Assembly (NCBI RefSeq): GCF_014697025.1
Contig: NZ_JACJRC010000024.1
Location: 17,935-81,934, forward strand
DNA: 64,000 bases
DNA from: Alkalinema sp. FACHB-956
Lineage (GTDB): Bacteria > Cyanobacteriota > Cyanobacteriia > Leptolyngbyales > Leptolyngbyaceae
Reading direction: 5' to 3'
Shown here: positions 17,943 through 27,117 of the stretch, piece after piece
Layout of the letters: every line of letters starts with the position of its first letter
Numbering within the stretch: the stretch's first letter is position 1
Notes under the pieces: model-generated
The model's input: only the letters and a program-made list of their open reading frames with translations
Told to the model about the DNA's origin: nothing
Database searches by the model: none
Translations under genes and position numbers: made by a program

Positions 17943-18968
17943 CTACAGATGCACCCCCTTCAGACCCACCCGAGGATCACTACTCCGGTTCGCCCGAATC
18001 TTTTCATAGGCTTCCCGTTCGATCGCACTAATCTCCTTCGGCGCAGTAATTACCACCTTCACCATCTGATCACCCCGATTGCCTTTGGGATCCTTCCAAC
18101 CCTTCCCCCGCAACCGCAACGTCTGCCCCGATCGAATCCCCGCTGGCACATTCACCGTCACCAAACCATCCGGCGTCGGCACCTCAATCTGCGTCCCCAA
18201 CACCGCCTCATCCGGCGCGATCGGCACCTCACAGGACAACTGCTCCCCATCCAACTGGAAAAACGGATGGGCAACCAACTCCACAATCAAATACAAATCG
18301 CCCCGCTGACTCGTGTAATGGGGACTAAAATTGCCCTTCCCCCGCACCCGAATCTTGCTCCCCGGTTTCGCCCCAGCGGGAATATTCACCGTAATCACTT
18401 CATTGCCCACACTCAGGCGCTTTTGCACCCCATTAAACGCCTCAGCAAACGTCAGCGTTAACTTGGCCTCCGTATCCAGATTCGCGCCCCCCGCTGGCGG
18501 ACTGCTGTAGCTGCTGCTGTAACTACCCGCCCCACCCGGTTGCCGAAATCCGCCCCCAAAGGGATCCGCAGATCGGCCCGTGCCATAGCCCCCCGGACTG
18601 CCACTACCCATGCGCCCTAGGAGGTCATTGATAAATTCTTCAAAGTTATTAAAGCGACCAAACTCAAAGTCCTCGAAATCCACATTGGCATTGCTATAGC
18701 CGCCACCATAGCCACCGGGCGCACCCGTCCCCACTTTGTTCCAATACTGACCGAATTGATCGTACTTCTTGCGCTTATCTGCATCGGACAGGACTTCGTA
18801 GGCTTCGTTGACTTCCTTGAAGCGCTCTTCCGCAGCCTTGTCACCAGGATTCACATCGGGGTGATACTTCCGCGCCAATTGACGAAATGCCTTCTTGATG
18901 TCGTCAGCACTCGCCCCTTTGGTCACGCCCAAAACACTGTAGTAGTCCTTGAATCCAGCAGCAGCCAC
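17943..18968 (-). CDS. DnaJ/CbpA-type Hsp40 co-chaperone (no zinc finger)
   Basis: 341 residues. J domain at the N-terminus ([20 protein letters not shown], then [15 protein letters not shown] with the HPD that activates DnaK). A Gly/Phe/Ser-rich linker follows ([12 protein letters not shown], then [17 protein letters not shown]), then two C-terminal substrate-binding domains ([16 protein letters not shown] and [23 protein letters not shown]). The CxxCxGxG zinc repeats are absent, so this is a class B J-protein like CbpA. The start is a GTG at 18968 with AGGAGGAG 7 nt upstream; the open frame extending to 19055 is not conserved. No dnaK or grpE neighbour is present. Confidence 0.9.
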   Translation of the reverse strand: MAAAGFKDYYSVLGVTKGASADDIKKAFRQLARKYHPDVNPGDKAAEERFKEVNEAYEVLSDADKRKKYDQFGQYWNKVGTGAPGGYGGGYSNANVDFEDFEFGRFNNFEEFINDLLGRMGSGSPGGYGTGRSADPFGGGFRQPGGAGSYSSSYSSPPAGGANLDTEAKLTLTFAEAFNGVQKRLSVGNEVITVNIPAGAKPGSKIRVRGKGNFSPHYTSQRGDLYLIVELVAHPFFQLDGEQLSCEVPIAPDEAVLGTQIEVPTPDGLVTVNVPAGIRSGQTLRLRGKGWKDPKGNRGDQMVKVVITAPKEISAIEREAYEKIRANRSSDPRVGLKGVHL

Positions 18969-19403
18969 ACCTACTCTCCTCCTGTTACCTGTCTCTATGA
19001 TGCCTTGAGGAGACGATTTCGGGCAGGTGCGAATGTCCGAACTGATTTGCACCAATAATGGGAACTAGACACATTGAAGAGGGTTGGCGAGTTGCGGGTG
19101 TGTGTGAGATGAAGTTTGAATCCAGTCGAGTTGGAGAATCGCTGAAAGGTGGGATTGCTGGCAGCCACAAGTTCGCTAGCGACAACATCAGAAATAATAA
19201 CGGTTCGGGCAATGGCTTCTAAAGAATTTGAATCTATAGGTAGGCGATCGCCAGTAGAAATGCAGGTCAGGATAGTCTTGCAAAACACACAGTAGCGATG
19301 CGAATCGAACCAGCCACCCATCAGGTGCCACTGCTTCCTGGGCATTCTAGACAAAAAATAGATCCCCCTTGTAGGCTAAAGCTATCCTCCTTAACCTCCA
19401 CCC
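18969..19403. other. Gene-free divergent spacer
   Basis: 435 bp between divergent dnaJ-like and acyltransferase genes. It must hold both promoters. No RNA gene or strong hairpin is seen. Open frames here (for example on the minus strand 18995-19354) have no recognisable features. Confidence 0.45.
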
Positions 19404-20336
19404 ATGTTCCAAGCCTTCCAAGCCTCCCCTAGCCCCGAACATCTGGGTTGGACCCTCGATCAACGCGATCCCGACTACATCCGATCGCTCATGCCACTGT
19501 GGGACTGGGCCTACCACCACTACTTCCGCGTCAACACCGCAGGCTGGGAAAACATCACCCTCGAGCAACCCGTCCTTTTTGTTGGTTCCCACAACGGCGG
19601 ACTGGCCGCCCCCGACATGCACATGATGATGTACGACTGGTTCCGGCGCTTTGGCATCGATCGCCCCGTCTATGGCTTAATGCACCCTCGGCTACACCAC
19701 GGCCTACCCACGATCGCCGAAATGGCCGTCAAAACCGGAGCCGTCATGGCCCACCCCAAAATGGCGATCGCCGCCCTGCGATCGGGAGCCAGCGTTTTAG
19801 TCTATCCCGGTGGCATTCATGATGTCTTTCGTCCCTACTATCAACGCAATCAAATTCGCCTCGAAGGAAACACCGCCTTCATCAAACTCGCCCTCCGAGA
19901 AAAAACTCCGATCGTCCCAGCCATTTCCTGGGGTGCCCACGATAGCTTAATCGTCCTAGGCGACTTGTATCCCCTCGTCAACCAATTGCACCAAATGGGA
20001 ATGCCCTGGCTCTTGGGCCTCGATCCCGAAGTCTGCCCCCTCTACCTCGGCTTACCTTGGGGCATCGCCCTCGGCCCCCTCCCCAATATCCCCTTTCCCA
20101 CCAAAATCTATACGCGCGTCTTACCCGCCATCAGCTTCTCCTGGTATGGGCGCGATGCCGCCAACGATCGGGCCTACGTTTACGAATGCTATGAAACCGT
20201 TCGGCGGGCCATGCAAACCGCCCTAGACCAACTGATTCAAGAAATACAACCCCCCAGCCCCAGCCAACCCGAACAGGTCATCCAGCAAATGTTCAATCAC
20301 CTGTCAAATCACCTGTTCAAGCATTCATCAACCTAG
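19404..20336 (+). CDS. Lysophospholipid/diacylglycerol acyltransferase-family protein (PlsC-like)
   Basis: 310 residues. The acyltransferase block reads VLFVGSHNGGLAAPDMHMMM, a variant of the HxxxxD catalytic motif (H...D). Later blocks are GAVMAHPKMAIAALRSGASVLVYPGGIHDVF (the glycerophosphate-binding PGG) and KTPIVPAISWGAHDS. This layout, with SHNGG in place of NHxxxxD, is that of the plant and cyanobacterial acylglycerol/phytol-ester type acyltransferases, which make neutral lipids from acyl donors. The exact acceptor is inferred only. The C-terminal tail is low in conservation and ends with short repeats (SNHLSNHL). No signal peptide is seen; membrane association is likely. Confidence 0.8.
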   Translation: MFQAFQASPSPEHLGWTLDQRDPDYIRSLMPLWDWAYHHYFRVNTAGWENITLEQPVLFVGSHNGGLAAPDMHMMMYDWFRRFGIDRPVYGLMHPRLHHGLPTIAEMAVKTGAVMAHPKMAIAALRSGASVLVYPGGIHDVFRPYYQRNQIRLEGNTAFIKLALREKTPIVPAISWGAHDSLIVLGDLYPLVNQLHQMGMPWLLGLDPEVCPLYLGLPWGIALGPLPNIPFPTKIYTRVLPAISFSWYGRDAANDRAYVYECYETVRRAMQTALDQLIQEIQPPSPSQPEQVIQQMFNHLSNHLFKHSST

Positions 20337-20455
20337 CGACCACTGAATCTAGTGATATCTCTAGTGATATCTAGTGATAAGGTGCAGTAGGCTATCCCGA
20401 ATCTCAGAACCCGAATCAACGCTCTTTGTAACGCTCTTTGTGTGGCAACTATTCC

Positions 20456-20959
20456 ATGCCCCTGAACTATCTTCCGATTGATGTGATGGAACGCCGTTCA
20501 GTGTTTTGCGAGCTTTGGGATTCGCCTTGGTGTGAAGAACATGCGGCAATTGTTCGCCATGCACTCCTCCACGATCCTGATCCGAAGATTGGCCAATGGT
20601 GTCCTCAAATTTTGGTCGCTTGGGCCGATCGCAGTGCAGAAACACGGAATGCCCTGTTGATGTATCTTCGGCAGCCCTTCTTTGAAACTGCTGTGATTAA
20701 TGAGGTGTTGCCTGCGGTTGCAGAACTGGGATTTGCGGATGACGAAATGGTGAATGCGATCGCGTCTCACATAGGTAGCCTGGAATATTGCGTTCCCCTC
20801 AATGTCATTGATGCGCTCGATCGGCTAGGACATTCAACACCAAACGCGATAGATGCCCTCGAATGGGCTAGCGATATCTCTAGTGGTTATTATGCCGATG
20901 ATCTGATTCGCCAGACTGCCGCAGAAACGTTAATTAAACTGAAAGAACTTCCATTGTGA
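20456..20959 (+). CDS. HEAT/ARM-like hypothetical protein
   Basis: 167 residues from the ATG at 20456; the open frame begins at a TTG 18 bp upstream. It appears all-helical with short repeats of about 30-40 residues: AIVRHALLHDPDPKIGQWCPQIL, AVINEVLPAVAELGFADDEMVNAIAS, and LIRQTAAETLIKLKEL. The pattern suggests alpha-solenoid (HEAT-like) repeats, as in small immunity or scaffold proteins. No family is recognised. Short repeats of CTAGTGATAT (20349-20378) lie between it and the acyltransferase gene. Confidence 0.6.
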   Translation: MPLNYLPIDVMERRSVFCELWDSPWCEEHAAIVRHALLHDPDPKIGQWCPQILVAWADRSAETRNALLMYLRQPFFETAVINEVLPAVAELGFADDEMVNAIASHIGSLEYCVPLNVIDALDRLGHSTPNAIDALEWASDISSGYYADDLIRQTAAETLIKLKELPL

Positions 20960-21057
20960 AAATTATCTTAGTTCTTGTCTGGTTGGATTGTGCTGATTTG
21001 TTTAGAACATTCGCTAAAAATAGAGAGGGCTGATCTGTATCCCCTGTCCGATCTGAT

Positions 21058-21495
21058 TCATCGCAGGGTTCCAATGTTACAAACGGGACAGAGATGATAA
21101 TACTTCTGATATTCCATGAGAGATCCCTTGGCATTGCAGTGAGGGCAGTGAACCTGATCGAAAACTAAGTCATACAGGATTCTTATTTTCTCCCCCTCTA
21201 AAATGGCCTCTTCTTGCACTGGAACCCGAATTCCACTATCCACCCAAGCCTCTTGAGAAACCTGTTTTTTAATTCGGCCTTTTTTAGAGGTCACCTCTAC
21301 CCATTGCTTGCCTCGGACAATGATCCAGTAGGGATGATGACTCTGGTTTAACGTCTCCCCAGGGGCAGGACAAATGAAGAACCAACGATCGCATTCTCTG
21401 CAAAGGGCGATCGTGCGATTCCACCCTTGCCCCACCCAACCGATCGTGACACTGTGTGGGCAATGGTCACAAAATAATTCAGTTATCTCAGACAT
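21058..21495 (-). CDS. Double zinc-ribbon hypothetical protein
   Basis: 145 residues. Two CxxC pairs at each end, CDHC/CREC (residues about 9-35) and CPHC/CPVC (about 118-140), predict two zinc-ribbon modules flanking a beta-rich middle (WIIVRGKQWVEVTSKKGR, then VPVQEEAILEGEKIRILYDLVF). Function unknown; zinc ribbons of this kind bind nucleic acid or proteins. It starts 16 bp after the stop of the 460-aa gene on the same strand, so it is the third gene of a probable operon. Confidence 0.7.
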   Translation of the reverse strand: MSEITELFCDHCPHSVTIGWVGQGWNRTIALCRECDRWFFICPAPGETLNQSHHPYWIIVRGKQWVEVTSKKGRIKKQVSQEAWVDSGIRVPVQEEAILEGEKIRILYDLVFDQVHCPHCNAKGSLMEYQKYYHLCPVCNIGTLR

Positions 21496-21511
21496 ACTAT
21501 GATTTTACAAA

Positions 21512-22894
21512 TCAATCGTGGTGTTCAGACCATACCTCATAGATCACCCAGCCGATCGCGCCTACAATCAAGAGTCCTCCGAGCCAAAGGACTAATCGAA
21601 TCGCCACAATCATCCCAACAATAATCAACACAAACGTGAGAGCCGTCTTCTGAGCTTTGCTGAGCGATCGTGCGGGTAAGTGTTGCCTAGGGAGAATGGT
21701 CTCTAGGGGGGATTCTGCTACAGCAAGGGTCGGCATTGTGGGGGATGGCGTAGGTTCCTGCTGGACTGCTTCCTGTTGCGCAAGTTCCTGTTGCGCGAGT
21801 TCCTGTTGCGCGAGTTCCTGTTGCGCGAGTTCCTGTTGTGCGAGTTCCTGTTGTGCGGTTTCCTGTTGCGCGGGTTCTGCCGCTGGCTTTTCCGTGACCT
21901 GCCAAATTCCTTCGATATTTGCATTCCAGCGTTGCGGCTGTACCTCCCCAAATCCTACCAAAAATAACTCCCGTACTGTTGGGACATCAGTTTGGCGGAA
22001 GTAGTAATACAATGGCAAATCATCATCCCCTCGATAGCACAAGGATTCATCGTCAGGATCTAAATAGCCCTGGGTTGTAACGATCTCGTGGAAATTCTTC
22101 TCGCCTAGGGCCTCTCTGAGTTGCCGAAAATCCTGACGATCGATTTCTGTAAGGGTAAAGTTCCACCGTGAGATCCCCATCGGAACTGGAATGGGGTGCT
22201 CCCAATCATCCTCCGTGATGTCCCCATCATAGGCACCCATCCGCCGAGTCAAATCCCAAACATTAACGCTGACTTCGATATTTTTCTGTTGTTGTGCTTG
22301 CTGTTGTTGTAATTCTTGTGTGTGTTGTTGTGATTGCTGTTGTGTGTGTGAAAGTATAGGTGGCTGGGATTTTTCACCCACTTCCACACGACACAGCACC
22401 AGCCGTAGACCGTCTTCATAGCCCGTGACAAACTTCACCCGATAATTGAAAATGCGAGTAAAGAGCATTCCTTCACCTGTGGGATTAGAATCTGCCCAAA
22501 TTCGCTCACATCGACTGAGAAAATCAAAGTGATTCAAGTCCTCGGGCACGATCGAGGCAATAAACCAATCCATCGAAATCGGCACATTGACTCGACCCGG
22601 TTGAGCACCAGGATTCCATTGCAGGCGCTCAGGAGAACTGGAATACTGGGTAATCCGCTGGAAAGCGGTGAGTAATTGGGTTAAATAGGGATAGCCTTGG
22701 GTGCTAATGGCATTGACTTGCTCCATCGTGAGCGTATCCGGTGTCAGCCCTGCAACATCCAACTCAATCAGGAAAAAGCGGCGTTTTACCGAAAGCGAGA
22801 CCTGGCTATCAAAATCGTATTGTTGCGCGAGGGTTACAATATCTTGCGATCGGGTTTCTAGACTTTCTAAAGCAGCTTGCGAAGGAATTTGCAT
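21512..22894 (-). CDS. Unknown 460-aa protein with Gln-rich repeats and C-terminal membrane anchor
   Basis: The N-terminal half (1-200) is a globular alpha/beta domain (SVKRRFFLIELDVAGLTPD, MDWFIASIVPEDLNHFDF). A Gln-rich stretch near 190-210 precedes a second globular part (VNVWDLTRRMGAYDGDITED, GDDDLPLYYYFRQTDVPTVREL). Then comes a run of seven QQE-type pentapeptides coded by a 15-bp repeat, and a C-terminal hydrophobic double segment (TALTFVLIIVGMIVAIRLVL and LGGLLIVGAIGWVIYEVW). So a cytosolic body tethered to the membrane is likely. No family is recognised. It lies 32 bp after the 488-aa gene and 16 bp before the zinc-ribbon gene. Confidence 0.7.
   Translation of the reverse strand: MQIPSQAALESLETRSQDIVTLAQQYDFDSQVSLSVKRRFFLIELDVAGLTPDTLTMEQVNAISTQGYPYLTQLLTAFQRITQYSSSPERLQWNPGAQPGRVNVPISMDWFIASIVPEDLNHFDFLSRCERIWADSNPTGEGMLFTRIFNYRVKFVTGYEDGLRLVLCRVEVGEKSQPPILSHTQQQSQQHTQELQQQQAQQQKNIEVSVNVWDLTRRMGAYDGDITEDDWEHPIPVPMGISRWNFTLTEIDRQDFRQLREALGEKNFHEIVTTQGYLDPDDESLCYRGDDDLPLYYYFRQTDVPTVRELFLVGFGEVQPQRWNANIEGIWQVTEKPAAEPAQQETAQQELAQQELAQQELAQQELAQQELAQQEAVQQEPTPSPTMPTLAVAESPLETILPRQHLPARSLSKAQKTALTFVLIIVGMIVAIRLVLWLGGLLIVGAIGWVIYEVWSEHHD
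21770..21874 (-). repeat. Seven tandem copies of a 15-bp coding repeat
   Basis: TTCCTGTTGCGCGAG-like units start at 21770 and recur every 15 bp to 21874. They encode AQQEL pentapeptides in the 460-aa protein. Copies differ at one or two bases. Likely length-variable by slippage. Confidence 0.9.
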
Positions 22895-22926
22895 AGGAAA
22901 TCAAACACAGGTGGAGATAGTTCGTC

Positions 22927-24393
22927 TTACGTCGAGTCAGAAGAGGACTTATGCAGGGGGGCTCCACACCAATCAGCATAGTTAAAGTGGGTTGTGCCAA
23001 AACGTAGCTGAAGACAGCGCGATCGAAGTCCTTGAACTGCGGTAGTCGGTAAATTCAGCATTCCCAAAATGCGATCAAACGTGACGAGATCGCCCCTGGC
23101 CCAGAGTTGACCCAGATGACAGGATAGGCAAGCCAAAAGCTGCTGTGCCTGCGGTAAGGCAGGATCACTTCCCAGGAGGAGTAACGCCTGCTCTCGACCT
23201 GTCCAGTCGATCGCACCCGGCTCCAAAGGCCAGTAGCAATTTGGCAAAGCAGCCCAAGTCAGCAGCTCTAGATAACTGGGTGGGGTGCCATCTGCAAGGC
23301 GATCGGTTAGATCCTCTGGTGCAGCGATGGGTATTGCTGCCGCAAGCTGAATGGCAGAGTGTGGGAGGGTTTTCGTGGTTAGCAATTGATAGGATTGGCT
23401 GCCAATGCTCAACCTCAGACTGTGGGGAGCCTTCAGGTCTGCTTGCTGTAGCGTTTGCAAAGCCCTCTCAAGAATGGCCTCAATTTGTGGCCAAATGTCG
23501 GTAAAAAAGATCCAATCTAAAACTAGTAAAGATTGGCGTTGTTGCAAGCAATGCTGATGGATGATTTTCTGCAATCGATCGAGCCTGATTAAACAGGATT
23601 GAAGTTTTGGATAACTAATCAATTGATCCTGTAATTCCTGAGACAATGGTAAATTCATCAAACCAGCGAGATACAGACGATTCAGTAATTCATCCCGTCG
23701 CTGAGTTGCATTGTCCGGTGTATACAAATAGGCTCGATCGGTAAATAGTTCAAGATAATTAGCAGCCGTCTGCTCTAAATCTTGCAAAATTGGCGGAATC
23801 AGCAAGCGATGGTTGCTGGGTTGAAGGGCAGAAAATTTGTTGTTAGAGGGGATCGGTGTCCCAAATCGCGCTATCCAGTCCGCCTCAGTGATGACTTCCA
23901 CCCCGGCCAAATCAGGAATCTGGCGATATTCAACCCACGATCGCGCCACCTGCATAATTTTGAGCACTGTGCTATGCACCATGAAATAGTCAGGATAATA
24001 GTTTCCTGGAACCCAACGCCAAATTAGTTCATCAAAACCTTTTGCCTGCTGGGTTTGGGCTGCTTGCTGGGTTTGGGTGTGAATTAATTCCCACAGTGAC
24101 CAATCTCGATAATGATCAGCTTCATCCACCCGAATCGGCCATAGCTCTGTCTCAAACGATCGGCCAAAAGCATCGTAGGCGATCGGCGTCCAAGGTTCAT
24201 GCTGTTTCAGACAATGCCAAAAATCTGGGTAGTTGGCTGCTAAAGCTTGGTTCGCCAGGACTTGAATGAACCAGGCATCGTTATAAGCTGAGCAAGACTG
24301 CCGACTGTGGCGACCCCAAAAAATAATTTGTTCTTGATGTTGTCCAATGGCCAGAGTGTAGCCATCAACTAATACGATTGCTTGTGGGTACAC
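22927..24393 (-). CDS. Unknown 488-aa protein, first gene of a three-gene operon
   Basis: The GTG start at 24393 has an in-frame TAG 9 nt upstream, so no longer form exists. It is a soluble alpha/beta protein with no signal peptide or membrane segment, and Trp/Tyr rich in the first third (YNDAWFIQVLANQALAANYP, WRWVPGNYYPDYFM). The C-terminal half looks helical (LLNRLYLAGLMNLPLSQEL, ALQTLQQADLK). No family is recognised and no catalytic motif stands out. The next gene starts 32 bp after its stop. Confidence 0.65.
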   Translation of the reverse strand: MYPQAIVLVDGYTLAIGQHQEQIIFWGRHSRQSCSAYNDAWFIQVLANQALAANYPDFWHCLKQHEPWTPIAYDAFGRSFETELWPIRVDEADHYRDWSLWELIHTQTQQAAQTQQAKGFDELIWRWVPGNYYPDYFMVHSTVLKIMQVARSWVEYRQIPDLAGVEVITEADWIARFGTPIPSNNKFSALQPSNHRLLIPPILQDLEQTAANYLELFTDRAYLYTPDNATQRRDELLNRLYLAGLMNLPLSQELQDQLISYPKLQSCLIRLDRLQKIIHQHCLQQRQSLLVLDWIFFTDIWPQIEAILERALQTLQQADLKAPHSLRLSIGSQSYQLLTTKTLPHSAIQLAAAIPIAAPEDLTDRLADGTPPSYLELLTWAALPNCYWPLEPGAIDWTGREQALLLLGSDPALPQAQQLLACLSCHLGQLWARGDLVTFDRILGMLNLPTTAVQGLRSRCLQLRFGTTHFNYADWCGAPLHKSSSDST

Positions 24394-24396
24394 GTT

Positions 24397-24444
24397 AATC
24401 TATCTGTTCTGCAATCTATCTGTTCTGCAATGTATCTGTTCTAA
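24397..24444 (-). repeat. Three tandem 16-bp repeats immediately upstream of the 488-aa gene
   Basis: AATCTATCTGTTCTGC at 24397, again at 24413, and a variant at 24429. They touch the GTG start region, so they could affect translation start or a promoter. A second duplicated pair, TATCTAGTTAAAGCAAAC, lies at 24593 and 24613. Confidence 0.8.
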
Positions 24445-24643
24445 ATGCCCGCTCCGTTCCCTAGTAGGAGATCCTGAAGATACGATGAATTCAGCCTTGC
24501 AAGCAACCGCCTAAGGCTGTCCCATCTGGGAAATTAACGGATTGTATTGCAGCAAAACGGTATGGTTCCACCATAACCTTGTTAAAGCACAGTATCTAGT
24601 TAAAGCAAACTATATCTAGTTAAAGCAAACCATCAAATCCTAA

Positions 24644-24715
24644 AGCCGATGATGAGATTTGAACTCACGACCGCTCGATTACGAATCGAGTGCTCTACCA
24701 CTGAGCTACATCGGC
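24644..24715 (-). tRNA. tRNA-Thr(CGU)
   Basis: The minus strand starts GCCGATG and ends CATCGGC plus one discriminator base, giving a 7-bp acceptor stem. D arm GCTC..GAGC; anticodon stem CTCGA/TCGAG with loop TTCGTAA, anticodon CGT; T loop GTTCAAATC. CCA is not encoded. Confidence 0.95.
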
Positions 24716-24865
24716 AACCAAAAAGCTGTATACCAGTGTAGCAGAAAAATAACGGATTGCAAGCCCTTGTTTAAAAAATCAGCGATGCCAAATTAAATGC
24801 ATTTGTACTGCAATGATTGCCTATGGGGTGAGGACGGTGTAGAAAAGACCCCCATGATAGTAGGT

Positions 24866-26806
24866 TCACCTAAATAACAGTTGATAAACCACGATCGTGA
24901 GCAAAAAGAGAATGCATCCCACGAGCCACGATCGTTGTTGTTTGAGCTGTTGAATTTCTTGTAAAAGCTGGGTTTGTAGATGCTGCTGCGCCATTTGCTT
25001 CACTTCTTCGGGCACCGCATCCAGTACCGACTGAGAGACCAGCTTGTCCTTGCGATCTGCGATCTGACTGGGTGGATTCGGAACTGCAAGGGTAGAGTCC
25101 TCAGAATCAATGGGTTGAGCAAGTGCTGGTTCCACCTGTTGCAAGGAAGAACCTGACGATGGGTGTAGTGGGACAGCAACAAGTGGGACAGCAACAGTCG
25201 GTGTGGCAAGGTCTACGCTCGATTTGGATTGATCCACGATCTCATTTGAGCCGACCTCCGCTGTCCTGTCTAAGGACGCACTTTCTAGGGATGGATCTGA
25301 AATGGGATTAATTGTGGAAGAAACGATCGCATCAGAGAGCGCAATAGGCGGGGGTTCCACCTGTGCAGCGGACAGTCTGGCCACAGAGGATTGATCCATC
25401 GGCGATCGCGCAGGAGACTCAGAGGGTTGAGCAGGGGCGGTGCTGCTCTGCAACTCTAATGCATCATAGGTGGCTAACTGGGCATCTACCCAATTCAGGT
25501 TGAAAATGGCTTGGTAAATGGGATTTTTCACTTGAAGGCGGCCTTGCCGTTGCTCCACCAAGCCGGATAACAGCAGCTCTGTTAAAACGGGTTCAATGGC
25601 TCGATCGCTGGAAAAAATCACTTGCTCAAAGTCCAAAGATTTCTCTAGCGATTTTCCTAGCCAATCTGTTCCCAATCTAAGTTGTTCCGCAGGTGGCGTC
25701 GGAGAATTAACAAATTGGGTCGCTGGAGCTGGGGAAATCCCACGGGTGGAATCCAGGCTAAGGTCTGCCAACGGTCTGGATGGAGAATTCTGATTTTTGG
25801 GAGATACCTCCTCTGGTTCGTCTGGTACTGGGTTCGATTGCTCTCTGAGGAGCAACTGGCGATACAGTAAGAGGCGATCGCGCCGACCTCGGGGTTCAAA
25901 TAACAGGCGATCGCGAATGGTCCGCAGGTGTTCTGGATAGTCTTGAGCTTCCCAATCCTGAAGAATATGCTTGTGGACGAGCTGTTCCACCCAAAAAGAT
26001 TCGGTTCCTGGGGGTAAATTGAGCGTTCCTTGAATGGTCGATTGGCTACTCTGCATGGTGAGTTGACAGAGTTTCTGGGTCAAAAAGGGTTGCCCCGCCG
26101 TCCAATACAAGATGGCTTTGAGGACAGCCATGGGTTGGTTGACCTTCCCCACCAGCCCACAGGCAAGGGGAAACACTTCATGATCCTGAAAGCCCCGCAG
26201 TTGGATAGCTCGGCCAATGTTGAGGGGGGTCCGCTGCGGATCTCGAATCAGGGCTGCTGGTGTAGCCACGCCAAAGAGTGCCCAAGTCAGTCGCCGATAC
26301 TCTGGCATCTCAGAGCGTCGATCGTAGGTGGCTCGAATTAATGCAAAAAAGTCATCCGTTGGAAAGGTCAGAGCCATGACGCTATCGACTTCGTCGATGA
26401 AAAGGACGATCGGCCCTGGGACCTGAGGCAACAAGATTTCTTCAAAAAAGGTTGCTAATCGCCGAACTAAGGATAATTCCTGATGGTTGCGCCACCAACT
26501 GCCCAACTGTACTTCAAGGCGGAAACTTTGAATGAGTGAAGCGGCAAAGGAGGCATACCATTGCTCCGGCGTTGTGGTGCGTGTACCCAGCAGGGTTAGA
26601 TCCACTGCGCCACATTTGCGCCCCTGTTGTTGGAGCTGATGCATGGTGCGCACCCGCAGGCTGGATTTCCCCATTTGCCGTGCATTCAGCACATAGCTCA
26701 ACTCCCCATTATTGAGCGCCATGACCAGATCCAAATCCGCTTGGCGTACCACATAGCTGGGTGAATTTTGTCGTAGACTCCCGCCGACCTGGTATGTATC
26801 GCTCAC
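24866..26806 (-). CDS. AAA-like ATPase domain protein (PF14516 type) with C-terminal membrane anchor
   Basis: 646 residues from a GTG at 26806 with AGGGAGG 6 nt upstream; the open frame above it is made of 12-bp repeats and is not coding. Conserved start YQVGGSLRQNSPSYVVRQAD, Walker A in LNARQMGKSSL, Walker B in VLFIDEVD, then YRRLTWALFGVATP and TAGQPFLTQKLCQL, as in the cyanobacterial AAA_35 family related to STAND/AAA ATPases. After about 330 residues comes a long Ser/Pro-rich linker (with SPAPATQFVNSPTPP) and a final coiled stretch and membrane helix (GCILFLLTIVVYQLLF). The family often joins signalling or effector domains. It follows the REC-PAS gene on the same strand, 311 bp away. Confidence 0.85.
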   Translation of the reverse strand: MSDTYQVGGSLRQNSPSYVVRQADLDLVMALNNGELSYVLNARQMGKSSLRVRTMHQLQQQGRKCGAVDLTLLGTRTTTPEQWYASFAASLIQSFRLEVQLGSWWRNHQELSLVRRLATFFEEILLPQVPGPIVLFIDEVDSVMALTFPTDDFFALIRATYDRRSEMPEYRRLTWALFGVATPAALIRDPQRTPLNIGRAIQLRGFQDHEVFPLACGLVGKVNQPMAVLKAILYWTAGQPFLTQKLCQLTMQSSQSTIQGTLNLPPGTESFWVEQLVHKHILQDWEAQDYPEHLRTIRDRLLFEPRGRRDRLLLYRQLLLREQSNPVPDEPEEVSPKNQNSPSRPLADLSLDSTRGISPAPATQFVNSPTPPAEQLRLGTDWLGKSLEKSLDFEQVIFSSDRAIEPVLTELLLSGLVEQRQGRLQVKNPIYQAIFNLNWVDAQLATYDALELQSSTAPAQPSESPARSPMDQSSVARLSAAQVEPPPIALSDAIVSSTINPISDPSLESASLDRTAEVGSNEIVDQSKSSVDLATPTVAVPLVAVPLHPSSGSSLQQVEPALAQPIDSEDSTLAVPNPPSQIADRKDKLVSQSVLDAVPEEVKQMAQQHLQTQLLQEIQQLKQQRSWLVGCILFLLTIVVYQLLFR

Positions 26807-26861
26807 AATCAACCTCCCTTGGCTTCCCACCAGTGTATCGAGGTTCCACTGAATATTGAGC

Positions 26862-26921
26862 CTGAACTCAATGCTGCACTCAATACTGCACTCAATACTG
26901 AACTCGATACTGAACTCGATA
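26862..26921 (-). repeat. Five tandem 12-bp repeats upstream of the AAA-like gene
   Basis: CTGAACTCAATG-like units (consensus CTG[A/C]ACTC[A/G]ATA) repeat without gaps from 26862 to 26921, 55 bp before the GTG start. The rest of the 311-bp spacer to 27117 shows nothing else. Confidence 0.85.
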
Positions 26922-27117
26922 CAGTGGTGTTTGGAGAAAATGGCATTCTGCCAGCTCCGAACAATGAGCGAATCCCACAAGTCCGAGCAGTCCACTGCCC
27001 CATAGCCGATGACTACCGCACGATCGGGATCTGGAACAATCCTACGGGATCTCGCAGACTTTCAGATCCGTTTTAGATCATCCGTTTCAGAGTAAATTTC
27101 AGGTCAAATCAGGGTTG

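Noticed and set aside
18995..19354. Open frame of 119 codons on the minus strand between dnaJ-like and acyltransferase genes
   Set aside because: Overlaps the dnaJ leader region, has no ribosome-binding site or recognisable motif, and its residue make-up is that of random reading.
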